The notes beneath the pieces are model-generated. The model was not told the DNA's origin, ran no database searches, and worked only from the letters and a program-made list of their open reading frames with translations. From NCBI GenBank assembly GCA_028583685.1, contig JAMXIF010000002.1, forward strand, positions 57,954,674-58,018,673: DNA of 64,000 nucleotides, written 5' to 3'. Both the position numbers and the translations under genes were made by a program. This document shows positions 23,735 to 34,569 of the stretch, in pieces (position 1 is the stretch's first letter; each line of letters starts with the position of its first letter). Source of the stretch: Petaurus breviceps papuanus (taxonomy: Eukaryota > Chordata > Mammalia > Diprotodontia > Petauridae).

Positions 23735-23885
23735 GTCTACCTTTAGACTCTTCGCAATAAAGCTCTAAATCTATGATTCTTTAATCTAGCTGAGGTCACA
23801 GAGAGTAATTCAGTGGCAGAGATGAGACTAGAACTCAGGTTTTTTCTTTTCCAGTTCACTGCTTATCCCACTATGCCATACTTCT
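23735..23885 (-). mobile_element. MIR-type SINE, diverged
   Basis: Reverse copy: ctgaggtcacagagagtaattcag, tggcagagatgagactagaac, actgcttatcccactatgcc. Confidence 0.55.
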
Positions 23886-23889
23886 TCAT

Positions 23890-24626
23890 ATGAAAAGCAA
23901 TTTCTATTGTATCCCACCCCTATGTGGTAGGAAGTTCAATGGCCTCTAGTAACCACTGAGTTCCAGGAAGGGGGACAAGATGGAATTTGTCAGTGATCAA
24001 AGGCCTTGATCTTTACAAGATGGAGCACAATTACTTGGAATAATGGGAGATAAAACCAAGGTGAAGTGAAATGTCAGGGTGCTCAGAGAGAAAGTAAAGT
24101 CAGAGAAACAACCAGGTGAAATTGTTGAGACTATCAGAGGAGCTAAAAAGATGGTGTGGGAAGTTGGGAGTATAGCTAAGAGAAGACAGGTGATTTCAGA
24201 ACAACTGGAGTTGAAAATTCCAGAGGAACAGTTCAAGGAGAAAATTTGTTATCAGGAGAATGTGAGGAAGGTTGGGGTGCACAATAATTTTTTTTCTTTC
24301 AAGATGATTTGATAATATCACCATGTCTCCTCCTACTTCCTTAATGGGATCTGCTTTTCTGAAAGTTATAGCAAGATAATACCTGCCTTCATATTTCCCC
24401 ATTGTTAGCAGCTTTTCTCCTCAAAGAGGAAAAGAAATAAATATTATTAACTGAAATCTTTCTTACTAGAACTACTCTCCTTTTTCTATTCTAGGTCACT
24501 GCCTATATATAATTGCTCAAATTGGTACAAATCGGTGATGCTAAATTTGGTAAAGATGACACAAGAATAAGTTGTACTATAAGTGAAGTTCTTGCAATAC
24601 TTCCATCTGTTAACTGGATATATATA
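23890..24626. other. Unrecognised sequence
   Basis: A purine-rich 77-codon frame at 24079-24312 has no known motif. Its base composition resembles the 5' part of a reverse L2, but I cannot show that. Confidence 0.35.
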
Positions 24627-24628
24627 TA

Positions 24629-25047
24629 CCGTGTTTCCCCGATAATAAGACCTATCCCGAAAATAAGCCCTCCCCTTACTGTGTAAGATTCCTNNNNNNN
24701 NNNNNNNNNNNNNNNNNNNNNNNNNNNNNNNNNNNNNNNNNNNNNNNNNNNNNNNNNNNNNNNNNNNNNNNNNNNNNNNNNNNNNNNNNNNNNCCCCCCC
24801 CTGGGTGAAACGCACGCCACGCTCTTAGCTGCAACCAATCAGAGCTGCAGCAGTGAGCGTGTCATCCTGTTCTTCCCCAGTGATTTGCTTATTGAATAAA
24901 GGTACATTTTTTTGTTCACATTTACCTGTTTATTAAAACTGCTGTCAATGTTCATTAAAATAAGCCCTCCCCTGAAAATAAGCCCTCTGGTGTTTTTCTG
25001 CCCAAAAAAAAATAATGAGACAGTGTCTTATTATCGGGGAAACATGG
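24629..25047. mobile_element. TA-flanked MITE (Tc1/mariner-like), gap inside
   Basis: The terminal inverted repeats at 24629-24651 and 25025-25047 (ccgtgtttccccgataat...) pair at 22 of 23 positions and sit between TA dinucleotides (24627-24628, 25048-25049), as for Tc1/mariner. Subterminal direct repeats aaataagccctcccct lie near both ends. The interior has a GC-richer stretch with ccaatcagagc. No transposase frame is visible. A 100-N gap removes an unknown part, so an internal coding region cannot be excluded. Confidence 0.8.
24694..24793. other. Assembly gap (100 N)
   Basis: Exactly 100 N, a conventional placeholder for a gap of unknown size. The base after it starts a run of seven C. Confidence 0.98.
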
Positions 25048-25050
25048 TAT

Positions 25051-25053
<3 letters not shown>

Positions 25054-25082
<29 letters not shown>
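25054..25082. repeat. (TA)n microsatellite
   Basis: A TA run directly beside the MITE's right target site. Confidence 0.95.
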
Positions 25083-25089
<7 letters not shown>

Positions 25090-25098
<9 letters not shown>

Positions 25099-25900
25099 TC
25101 AGATTAGGTAATGTTAAATACTGGAACGTCAATTTCCCCTTTAGAGAAGCTTATTGTGAGTTCTTTCCTGGTTTTTTTCTATTGGTGATAATTGGGCACA
25201 TGGAATTATAAGATAATATAACAACATTTTTTTTCCCCATTTCTAAATATCTTGGTTGTACTTTCTGAAGCTCACTTCCAATTTCATGACTTCCAGATCT
25301 TATCAATGGTCTGTAGAGGGCACTGCAACATCTACTAAGAGACCTCCCTGCTGTATAACTGGGATGGTAAGCAGCATGGATTACAGTGTCAGACTTTGTA
25401 TAAAGGTGTGGCTTTTCCATGTTCTGTGACCCTACAAGAACAGAACCTTCTGCTGTTCATTTAAGATGGAAACAAATCTTTTGTCCACATGTGCTGCAAT
25501 GATTTGTACTAAGTCTGTCATTACAAATATCACACCTAAAGAGCTAAGACAGCTGCAATAAAATAGAGAACATCTGGAGTGGACAAAATAGAGTCTTTGA
25601 TGCATATGAACCAGCATCATTACAGGCTCTTCTGTTGAGACGTATCCAAGCACCAATATCAGGATCCCTATCCTGTCTAAGGAAACATGTTCATATTGCT
25701 CCCTTTCCATAGGGGTCTGAAAGCAGAACTGTAATGAAGGAAAGTATATTCATAGGAATACTGAGCAATAGATGAGAACATCTAGTTTTCAAATACTGGT
25801 AGCACTAACTTCAGATTTCCACACAGCAGCTCAATTGATGAAGGGGAAGGAATGGTTTAAAAAAATTTTTAGAAGCACAGGATAAAATCAAACTTTCATT
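25090..25900. other. Unrecognised sequence with two reverse open frames
   Basis: Reverse frames of 89 codons (25151-25420) and 92 codons (25432-25710) lie close together. The second has two hydrophobic stretches (RIGILILVLGYV and SSLGVIFVMTDLVQIIAA). I match neither to a family. No splice or coding signal supports a gene. Confidence 0.3.
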
Positions 25901-25904
25901 CCTG

Positions 25905-26022
25905 ATAGAATGCAAATCCCTTGAGTGCAAGGGCTGTTGTTTTATTTTGGTCTTTGTATCCCAAGAGCCTAACACAGTATCAACACATAGTAGGTGTTTA
26001 ACAAATGCTTGTTGATTGATTT
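25905..26022 (+). mobile_element. L2 LINE, 3' end
   Basis: aatcccttgagtgcaagggc, ttggtctttgtatcccaagagcc, cacatagtaggtgtttaac and aaatgcttgttgattgat are the classic L2 end. Confidence 0.85.
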
Positions 26023-26201
26023 CACCTAAGTAAAAGGTATAAAGATAGTACATTTTTACAAAGTAACTGCCATGACAAGGCTTGGCTATCATGTCATTAG
26101 AAGAGAATATTTAATAGAATCCCAGTCTCCATTCTTGGACAAGCAATCAAAAGATATTCTTTCCTGAAACATTTTAAAAGTACCTTTCCAACATTAAGGG
26201 A

Positions 26202-26226
26202 TGTGTGTGTGTGTGTGTGTGTGTGT

Positions 26227-26322
<96 letters not shown>
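26202..26322. repeat. (TG)n(GA)n composite microsatellite
   Basis: TG run 26202-26226, then an uninterrupted AG run 26228-26322 (about 95 bases), the longest pure tract in the window. Confidence 0.98.
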
Positions 26323-26324
<2 letters not shown>

Positions 26325-26890
26325 CCACCCAGAGTTTCCCACATTGATGAACTCACAGATCCAGACCACTCCTCTCAAAAAAAAATTGCCCAACAAATTC
26401 TCTTAAGATTTTCAGGGTCCTGCAATTGAACTCACAAGATAAAATTCCATAAACTTTCATGTCCTTAATTATTACTATTTCTTGGAAAGGTTTTTTTGTA
26501 AACTTTTGAAGGATATAATTATTCTATTTTGTCAAATATAATACAGATTTTTAGTTCTTTTTCTTTCTGTCTCTTTGTAGATTTTTTGATGTATTAATAG
26601 AACTCTCATCTCATTAATGTAAGTTCCCCCTTCAGGGTCACATATAATAACTCTTTCTTATCCTGTATTACCCAAGGTCCTGAAAATCTTCCATGAGAGT
26701 GGGGGGTCTATTCATCTTGCTGGGGGATGCCTACCACTGCACACTTCAGACTAGAGCCCATGCCTTGGGGAAACTGAATCTCTTCAACTTCTGTATTATT
26801 GTGACTAGTCATTTCCTCATATTGCCCGCCATATTTAGCCCTTCATAAACCTGGCTTGACTTTAAACCTCAATCATTTTCAAGCCTAAAG
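26323..26890. other. No recognisable feature
   Basis: Nothing supported. Confidence 0.4.
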
Positions 26891-26892
26891 CT

Positions 26893-27000
26893 ATATGTAA
26901 CATAAACTCTCCTTTTGTATCTTTAGTATCTGTATCCCCACCACCAAGTACAATGCATGACATATATTAAATACTTAATGCTTTTTCATTCATTCATCTA
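26893..27000 (+). mobile_element. L2 LINE, 3' end
   Basis: ccttttgtatctttagtatctg, accaagtacaatgcatgac, attaaatacttaatgc and a cattcattcat tail. Confidence 0.6.
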
Positions 27001-27020
27001 CCAATAAATTCATTCTTCAT

Positions 27021-27560
27021 TCATTCATCTCTTGAAATTGAATGGATACCAATGAAGCATGCAGGCCATCTATCTCTTTTTCTCACTGGAGAACTGGTCC
27101 AGTTATTTTTTTTTGTCCAAATCCACATTACTCTCATAACTGGAATAACATTTCTTACATCCCATTCTTCGTTGGTAATATGTTGCAGCTGATTTAAGGC
27201 TACCATGTATCTTTCCTTTGACCTTTTGGTAACGTAAAACTTTAATTCCTTATGGTGCTCCATTTCTTGAAGCTGTATAGAATCACTGAAAAAATAATGA
27301 TGCTCAAAAAAATAGACCTTTGTTTTAGGGAGAAATGTAGGGTCACTGAACATGCTAAACAATTCCCCAAGGGTAATCCAGCTGACATCTTATTTTATTC
27401 AATTCTAGGCCCAGTTAATGGTCCATCTTCAGTGCATGGCTGAGATAGATATACTGATAGACTGGTTCTAATGGCTGTTCATGCAACTGCAGAACAGTCT
27501 GGACAATTTGCTTTCTTCATTTCCTTGGTTTTTCCTGTGTAAAGAGTTAAGGAGAAACTC
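27021..27560 (-). pseudogene. RTE ORF2 C-terminal remnant
   Basis: The reverse strand has EQPLEPVYQYIYLSHALKMD, matching the RTE pattern (I..VTSYVYLGQEIQMD). Further on it has TKRSKERYMVALNQLQHITN and EEWDVRNV, matching the RTE stretch RAMERSMLG..LRDRITNEELRKRTGVRDV. The frame ends near 27021 and the 5' side is frameshifted. Confidence 0.8.
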
Positions 27561-27654
27561 TTGGAGTAAGTATAGATAACATTTAGGAGGCTCTATAACA
27601 TTCTGGAGCTTCATGCAATCAACTCAATGTCTTCTGTAACCAGAGCATCTAGAG

Positions 27655-27822
27655 CAAAGGTATCAAACACATTGCTTAGGGAGACTGTGGCCTGAACCTG
27701 ATGAACATGATCGTGGGAAATATTTAACAAAGTAAATAAAAATTCAATAAAACACAGACATCACATTTTAAATCTAACTCAATATATGATTACACCATTT
27801 CTATTTGAATTTGACACCATTG
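27655..27822. mobile_element. hAT-like MITE, family A, copy 2
   Basis: Termini caaaggtatcaaac and, in complement, caatggtgtcaaat. The flanking octamers atctagag (27647-27654) and agctagag (27823-27830) match at 7 of 8, as for hAT. It lies inside the RTE fossil and is therefore younger. It aligns in complement with the copy at 594-1012. Confidence 0.85.
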
Positions 27823-28589
27823 AGCTAGAGGACATCATCAGGTCAGGGAAAGGTGGAAACTATAATAATCTTTTACAGTAAAAAGTTGAAGAATGACCTC
27901 TCCTCCTTGTTTTTCTTTTCTATAATCTTACATTATTTGAGGTTTTACTCTTTTTTTAGGGGGAGGGTGTCTTTCATGCAGTACAACAGGGGGTTGTACT
28001 TCTACAAAGAACATTTTTAAAATTTGAATTCCATCTTTAATATCTTCCATGACACTGACCAACTCCTTTGGTATATTTTTCCCACTTAGTGTTTTACAAC
28101 TCACTTCTTATTTATAATTGGAGAGTTAACAACCAAATTCATCTCTGTTGTTATCACATCTAAGGAATCTTGTGGGGTTTTTAATAAATTCATGAAAGAA
28201 ATCCTATTGAAGAGAGGAAGATGATCTTTAAGGTGGGACCTTACTGAATCAAATGTTTTTTAAACAACAAAAAATAAGAACAATGGAATCTCATATTCTT
28301 TGCACCTTTTGATGTATTATTGGACTATAATATCATCTGATATTTAATTTCCCCAAGGCTGCCTTTTCTATTCTCATACTTTTATCAAGAATGCTGTGTG
28401 AGTGTGTGTGTGCATGAGTGTGTGTGTATGTATGTGTGCATATGTGTGTATGTAGCTTATTTTCCTAAATATTTGGCCTAGATGATAAGGTAGAAATATA
28501 TGTCAGTAGATATTTATATTCTTTGAATGGTCTTATTTTGGTAACAGTAATGTTTATGATTGTTTTTATTGTTTTTTAAATAATTATCA

Positions 28590-28770
28590 GGAAAATCTGG
28601 CTTCAAATGCTTACTAGATATGAAACCCTAGGCAAATCACTTAACACTGTTTGCCTCATCTATAAAATGAGCTGTAGAAGATAATGGCAAACTCCAGTAT
28701 CTTTGTCAAGTAAATCCCATATAGGATCCTGAAGACTTGGACATGACAGAGATTACTGAACAACGTTTAT
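28590..28770 (+). mobile_element. MAR1-type SINE, 5'-truncated
   Basis: Forward copy: aaaatctggcttcaaatgc, ccctaggcaaatcacttaac, ctgtttgcctcatctataaaatgag, then gacttggacatgacagagattactgaacaac, the RTE-like tail. It interrupts the RTE. Confidence 0.85.
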
Positions 28771-29504
28771 TATGTTTTCTCACACATTTGGTAACTTCCT
28801 TATGACTTGAATTGATCCTACAGTGTTCTAGACTTGGGCCACCTTGTACATGGTCTCCTCTTCCCTTCTTTTTCTTTAGTGACATGTTTTAGCTCCTTAC
28901 ATAGCACATCAGTGATTTCAGTGATGTTAGATTCTAAATGTGTTTCTTGTAATGTCACTGCTGGAGACAAGATTCTATTAGAGAAAACTTAACGGAAGTC
29001 TACTTCTACTTGTTCTTTTCCTTCTAATTTCATCCTTAAATGTTATCAGAATATGTGGTTTAATTGGGTTTCTTGCAAAGCTTTAAGTAAATGTATAAAT
29101 GAGTTTCCCCCTTTTGGTTCTCACTATTGGGGATACTGGTCATTATATTCCACTCTCCTCCTCCACAGGATTTAAAAATGATCTTTTTTTCCCCTTCAGC
29201 CAGTGTTGGACTTCATCAGTTGCTATGTCTTTCCACTTGCTAAGGAAATCACTTCTTTGCTGTATGAGCTGGGTTCTTGGTTTTGTTGGTCTATGTGCTG
29301 TGATAATTAATGTACATGAGTGAATCTTCTTTAATAAATGATGATAGTCTGTATCTTTATTTGTTCTTTCACCATTTCCCGTTTTCCCTGGTCAGTAACT
29401 TATTTAAATAAATCAAGCTGGAGTAGCTTTTTTGTATGTCATGTTTTTCATTTTACTATTTTTTCTAATTTGGAATTAATGTTGATTGCTACTCTGCTAT
29501 TCAA

Positions 29505-29920
29505 TTATCTAACTATATAGACAGCAGATATGAAAATGATCCTACATATTGGTAACCTGCCATTCCATTTTTCATCTATTTCATAATTATACATTGATTT
29601 AATTTGGAAGATCTCATGAAAGAACTCACAGAACTTCTCTGCCTTTTCATTCTTGGAAATAGATGCTGATGGACAAACTCTAATTATCTTTATGATCATG
29701 TATATACAAACATACATCATGAATACTGCAATGATAGATAAATGTCCTGTGACATGATATTTCTTGCTGAGATTCATGATAAATCCAACTTTGCCATCTT
29801 CATTTTTCTCTCCAAGGAGGACCTGTTAACCAGACTCTCATTTAGCTGCAAAATTTTTTTTCTTTTGGTTTCATTTATAGAAAGAATGCCATGCTTGACA
29901 TATTTCAGTTCCTCTAGAAG
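29505..29920 (-). pseudogene. RTE endonuclease-domain remnant
   Basis: The reverse strand reads LLGEKNEDGKVGFIMNLSKK, then IIKIIRVCPSASISKNEKAE and KFCEFFHEIFQIKS. This follows the RTE endonuclease pattern (GEKNE.GKVGFIVNK ... IKIIQVYAPTS...EKFYEDL). The forward piece at 36985-37360 shares the first half. Confidence 0.75.
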
Positions 29921-30605
29921 AATGCTTATTGGCTAATTACTAAATAAAGATGTCAAATTTAGAATGCTAGCAATTAAGTTAATGTTTACAAATATTATTG
30001 TAATTGTGTGACTTTTTTTTTGTACTCTCAGTTTCATTTTCTACCACTGTGCCACTTTCATTACAGAAAAAAAAAATATTACACAAGACTGAAGATCAAG
30101 TGTATTATTTTGGCCAACAACTTCATCACTATTTGATCAACCTACTGTCAGTGAACTTTGCTATACCTAGCAAATGATAATTACAAATAATCAACAAAGG
30201 ACTTCCTAGAAACCCAGAAGGCAATGGGATCTCTTTCCTTCTTCTATTAAAATTGGCAGTGACTCCTCGAGACATTTGCATTGTCATTACATTTGAGCGC
30301 TGTGGCTACTGTTTGTCCTTATCACTTAAGAAGTTTAAAGATGCATAGGACATATGAAAATATTCTCAATAAATATTTTCTAGGTAGTATTTTCATGTAA
30401 TTAAGTCCTGAGAGCCATATGTGCACACAATATATGAACATTTTATTTATTGTTCTAAAGAATAGTTCATAATCCAAAAAGTTCACTCTTCTCAAGGAGG
30501 GAAATAAAATGACCATTGAAAGAAATAATATAATAAACGTTATACTTTTTTTTCCGGATCTCAACATCTCTCTACTCCATTAATAGTATGATCTCAAGGC
30601 AAGAT
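29921..30605. other. No recognisable feature
   Basis: Might hold the 5' end of the RTE copy. Nothing is identifiable. Confidence 0.35.
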
Positions 30606-30607
30606 AC

Positions 30608-30795
30608 TATTTATAATAATTGCTCACATTTTATAGAGCTTAGTGGTTACAAAGTACTTATTCCTATTTCCCCTTGATGAAGTTGGGCCTCCATCTGTGT
30701 TATGACTCATCCAAGGTCAGAAAGAAACAAATGAACTTCAACTCACATGTTCTGATTCATACTTCAGTGTTCCATTCGCTGCTGTACAATGTTTT
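30608..30795 (-). mobile_element. MIR-type SINE, diverged
   Basis: Reverse copy: cacattttatagagcttagtgg, caaagtacttattcc, catccaaggtcagaaag, cagtgttccattcgctgc. Confidence 0.55.
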
Positions 30796-30799
30796 AGGT

Positions 30800-30960
30800 G
30801 GGTTCCAATCCCATCTCTATGACAATGGTGCTATGCAGCATTAAACAAATTATCCTTTCCTTCTTTTGTAAATATCTTCAAGGATTGTAATGCAAATGAA
30901 CTCATTAATATTTACAAAGTGCTGCAAAGATACTTGTTATCAACTTAACTGTAGTTCCAG
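30800..30960 (+). mobile_element. MIR-type SINE, diverged
   Basis: Forward copy beside the previous one: gggttccaatcccatctctatg, ttctttt.gtaaat, gattgtaatgcaaatgaactc, atttacaaagtgctgcaaagat. Confidence 0.5.
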
Positions 30961-31134
30961 TTCTTGACACCAACACTAATAGGAAAAGATTTGTAAAAAT
31001 CTAAAACAAATACAAGACATCAGATGCTTCTTCCACGAGAGCTCTTGCTTGATTATACAGAATTAGGCCTATATGAAAAAATATCAGGGTACTGTATTTT
31101 TGGAAGATTAAAGTGTATGAAAAGAGACAATAGG

Positions 31135-31220
31135 ACATAGTGGATCTATAGCTGGATAAGTTGGCCTCAGAATAAGGCTGGCTTGAGTTCAAATTCCTGT
31201 TTTGGATAAATCCTTGGTTA
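31135..31220 (+). mobile_element. SINE fragment
   Basis: The head of a tRNA-related SINE: tagtggatctatagctggat, ttggcctcagaataagg and tggcttgagttcaaattcctg. Confidence 0.55.
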
Positions 31221-31464
31221 TAGGGTATATTTCAAGTCTTTTACCCTCTCGGTGGCCCTGATATCTCTTTGGAGCTCTAAGTTGCTGAAACAGCACTGGT
31301 AGAGAAAGTCTCTCACCTGGAGCACGCTTTGTACCCATGAAATCACAGGTCCAGATTAAAAAAGAAAGAAAGAAAATGGATGGTACAGAACTGAGTTGAA
31401 TATATTTTTAATTACTCAAAGACTGATAATTTTTCCATTTTCTTTTATACTGTATTGTCAAGTA

Positions 31465-31537
31465 TTTGGAAGAAGGAGGAGGAAGAATAAGAGGAGGAGA
31501 AGAGAAGAAAAGAAAGAGAAAAGAAAAGAAAAAATAG
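31465..31537. repeat. Polypurine tract
   Basis: About 70 bases of GGA, GAA and AAAG units with almost no pyrimidine. Confidence 0.9.
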
Positions 31538-31539
31538 AC

Positions 31540-32565
31540 TTAAATATGTAAACTAACTTTAGGCTTACAAAGATTTAGCCCAATTATAAACACTTCAAGG
31601 CTTCTGGAGCTATGCTCTTTCTGGAACTGGTAGTAGGACAGTTGATCATTACAACTTTTGTTAAATGATCATTACCATTGGCAGGGTTAAGAAGTCAAGG
31701 GATCTACTTGTAGCTCAGGCATCTACCTGCCATAGATAGACCTGCATTTGTTACAAGGCTGTGCCAGAAGACCACACCACAGTGTGTCTCTTTTAAAGAT
31801 ATTTATCCTGGGACTTTTGTCATCTGTGGAAGGATTATTTTCAGATGTCAATTGTTTCAGGGAAAACATTTCAACATAGCCTTAGTCCCAATGGGTAGTA
31901 GTTAAGTACCTGGGACTGGAGGTGGTTAAGAAGAGAGGCAAAGATGGCAATGAGAGTTGGTGAATACAGTTGCATCATGGGCTCAGAAACACTTATGTAT
32001 AGTGCTATTTTAGCCAAATAGGGTCTATTATCTAGGAAAGGAAAATAAATAAATTAGACATGCTGTATAAAGTCTAAATTATTGCCCTTAAAAAAATCTC
32101 TACCCTCAATTGGCTTCCCCAGCTGAATCATGTCTTTCTGAGTAGCCAGGGAGCCTAGTGGGTCTGGTGGGGGCTCTGTGGGTGGTGCAGTATGGGGCAA
32201 TAACAGCACTGTTAATCCAAGTTGCTTGGAAGTATGTTTAAAAAGAGAGAGAAAAAGAACAACAAACCAGATTGATTGATGATGTTATTTTGGCATTTCT
32301 GTGAAAGTAAGTCACTTGGGGAGTGTATAGAAATAGGATTCTTTGGTGGTATTCAGAAATGGTAAAACCAAGGCAAGTTTTCGGGCCTAGACATGGCACC
32401 AGCCTGTTGTATAACCAGGAAGAGATGACTCTTCCTAAGGAGAGACATATGGCAGACTGGGAAGTAATGAGGCAGAACAACAAACAGTGCCAGCTTTTAC
32501 CAGTGCCACAAACCAAAGACCAGTTTAGATGGGTACATAGTGTAACTGACTATATGTTGTTCATT
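31540..32565. other. No recognisable feature
   Basis: Nothing supported. The 111-codon frame at 32323-32658 runs into the (CA)n tract and looks like chance. Confidence 0.4.
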
Positions 32566-32568
32566 CTA

Positions 32569-32608
32569 ACACACACACACACACACACACATACACACAC
32601 AAACACAC
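32569..32608. repeat. (CA)n microsatellite
   Basis: An AC run with two interruptions. Confidence 0.95.
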
Positions 32609-32864
32609 CCCATTTAGTGGAAGTAGCCACTTCTTGCAATAGAAAGGAAAATAATTAAATGAACTATCAGTCCACATAAAATGGGTAAAAAGTCCAGACA
32701 TAGGACGATGTCATTTAGGAAGATTTTATTTTTGTTGCTACATTTCAGATTATGAAATACCATGCTTTGGCTATTTGTCAATGCTGATCAAATATTTATT
32801 GGGATCCTGCTACATACAAGGTACCGTACTAGCTATTTTAGGATGAAACAAAGATGAGTATAAT

Positions 32865-33035
32865 TTTCTGTCTATTTTGTTGTGTTTGTCCTTTGTTTTC
32901 AAAGAGGACCATGGCATCAGGGAAATACTGATATGACTTGCAGTTGACTTTGATTTGAGTGAGGGAGAGCCATGCAAGGTCACCAGTCTCACTTTCTTCT
33001 CCAGATCCATCTGGATCCAGTGACCAGATATTCAT
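32865..33035. repeat. Marsupial dispersed repeat (ttgtcctttgttttc type)
   Basis: tttgttttcaaagaggaccatgg, catcagggaaatactg, gacttgcagttgactttg, gagtgagggagagccatg, caaggtcaccagtctcac and agtgaccagatattcatcag match a dispersed repeat I recall from opossum. I cannot assign its class. Confidence 0.55.
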
Positions 33036-33168
33036 CAGAATGACAGTGGATAAAGTGCCATACGTGGAGTCAGGAAGACTTCTTCACAAGTTCAAATCTG
33101 GCCTCAGATTAACCACGTGATGCTTGGCAAATCACTTAACCCTGTCAGCCCCCCCTAGGGCTCTGTTC
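33036..33168 (+). mobile_element. tRNA-related SINE, 3'-truncated
   Basis: Forward: acagtggataaagtgcc, ggagtcaggaagacttcttc, caagttcaaatctggcctc, ttggcaaatcacttaaccctg. It directly follows the previous repeat. Confidence 0.75.
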
Positions 33169-33269
33169 TATCACATTCTTATTGGGAAAAGGTTCTTCTA
33201 TTATTTATAAATATTGGCAAATATGTACATGCAAGTTGTAAAGATGAGAAAAGTACAAATTTTCTCTTT

Positions 33270-33390
33270 TAATACATACACATAGTCCATATATGTATAT
33301 TTACATATACACTGTATGCATAAACACATATATGTATATACATACATATGTATGTGTACACACACATATATGCCTGTGTATATGTAGGCA
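33270..33390. repeat. Degenerate (TATG)n/(CATA)n
   Basis: Mixed TACATA, TATG and CACA units. Confidence 0.85.
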
Positions 33391-33459
33391 GATGTTGGAA
33401 ATCTTCTGGTGCATTTCATAATGACTTTGAGGCTGAAGCCAATAAATAAGTAAATGAAT

Positions 33460-34020
33460 GGATGAATAAATAAATAAATGAAATAAGCATTTATTAAGCA
33501 TCATCTATGTGCTGATGATCCAAAGAAAGGCAAAAGACAGCCATTGTCCTTAAGGAGTTTTGTAATCTAATGGGCAAGATAACAAACAAGCGAACAAACA
33601 AACATGCACAATTAAGCTATATACAGAATAAAAAGGAAATAATTAACAGAGGGAAGGCATTATAATTAGGAGGAACTGGAAAAGCTTTATGACAGAAAGT
33701 GAGATTTTAGCTGGAACTTGAAGGAAGTCAGTCAGTCTAGGAGGAAGAGAGCGACAAAGATGAGAAGAGAGAGCATTCCAGGCATGGTGGAGAGCCGGAG
33801 AAAATGACTAGAGCCAAGAGCTAGAGTGGCTTGTTCATGAAACAGCAAAGAGGCCCATGCCACTAGGTCAAAAAGTCTGTGGAGGAGTGTAAAATATAAG
33901 AAGACTGGAATGGTGGGGGGAAGGGAGAACTAGATTAGGAAAGGTCCTTGAATACCAAAGAGAAGATTTTGTATTTAATGCAAGTGATGATGTGAAGTCA
34001 CTGGAATTTAATAAGCATGA
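33460..34020 (-). mobile_element. L2 LINE, 3' part
   Basis: It starts with (AATA)n, then aagcatttattaagcatcatc, ccttaaggagttttgtaatc, ttttagctggaacttgaagg, gcattccaggcatggtgg and gcaagtgatgatgtgaagtc. The sub-segment 33778-33930 recurs at 36334-36494. Confidence 0.8.
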
Positions 34021-34284
34021 AATAAGGAAGAATGTTTGTCTCAACTAGTCCAGACAGACATTTTTTCCCATGACTTTGTTACAAAATACCTTTCATTTTC
34101 CCTTACTTACCATCAATTCCTTTCAAGTTCAACTAGTAGTCAGAATAAATTCAGCAATATGATTTTGCGTTGTACTGTAGATTTCTGAATAATTGAGATG
34201 TTCATATTTAATTCAGTATCATGTGTTTAATTAACTTTTATTTTTGGGCTGTGATTTCTTTGGTACATAAAACTCCCTTAATCA

Positions 34285-34455
34285 ATTCAAATTAACAACT
34301 GCTTCATACTTTATAGTCTTAGAGTTGTCTGGTGCATAGAAAGGTTAAATGACTTTCCCAAGGTAATAGAACCAGGATGTGTAGGAAGTGGGACTTGAAT
34401 CTCAATCTTCTAGACTTCCAGGTGGGCTATCTACTATGCCATGGTGCCTCTCAAT
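34285..34455 (-). mobile_element. MIR-related SINE
   Basis: Reverse: aaaggttaaatgactttccc, aaggtaatagaaccaggatg, ggacttgaatctcaatcttc, ctatctactatgccatggtgcc. Confidence 0.65.
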
Positions 34456-34469
34456 TAACCACTATACAC

Positions 34470-34471
<2 letters not shown>

Positions 34472-34513
<42 letters not shown>

Positions 34514-34560
34514 TATATAGTACATACTATACTATGTATACATACACTATACTATATATA
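34472..34560. repeat. (TA)n and derivatives
   Basis: A pure TA run at about 34474-34501, then TACTATA-type units. Confidence 0.9.
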
Positions 34561-34569
34561 CTATAACTT

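Larger units (their letters stand above)
27021..29920 (-). mobile_element. RTE (BovB-like) LINE, near-full-length fossil
   Basis: On the reverse strand the domains appear in RTE order: endonuclease at 29920-29505, RT motif A region near 28300-28200 (FDSV), a QYIYLSHALKMDH block near 27500-27400 and the C-terminal domain at 27362-27021. RTE elements run about 3.3 kb, so this 2.9 kb copy is almost complete, but frames shift repeatedly. A forward MAR1-type SINE (28590-28770) and a hAT MITE (27655-27822) sit inside it. Confidence 0.75.
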
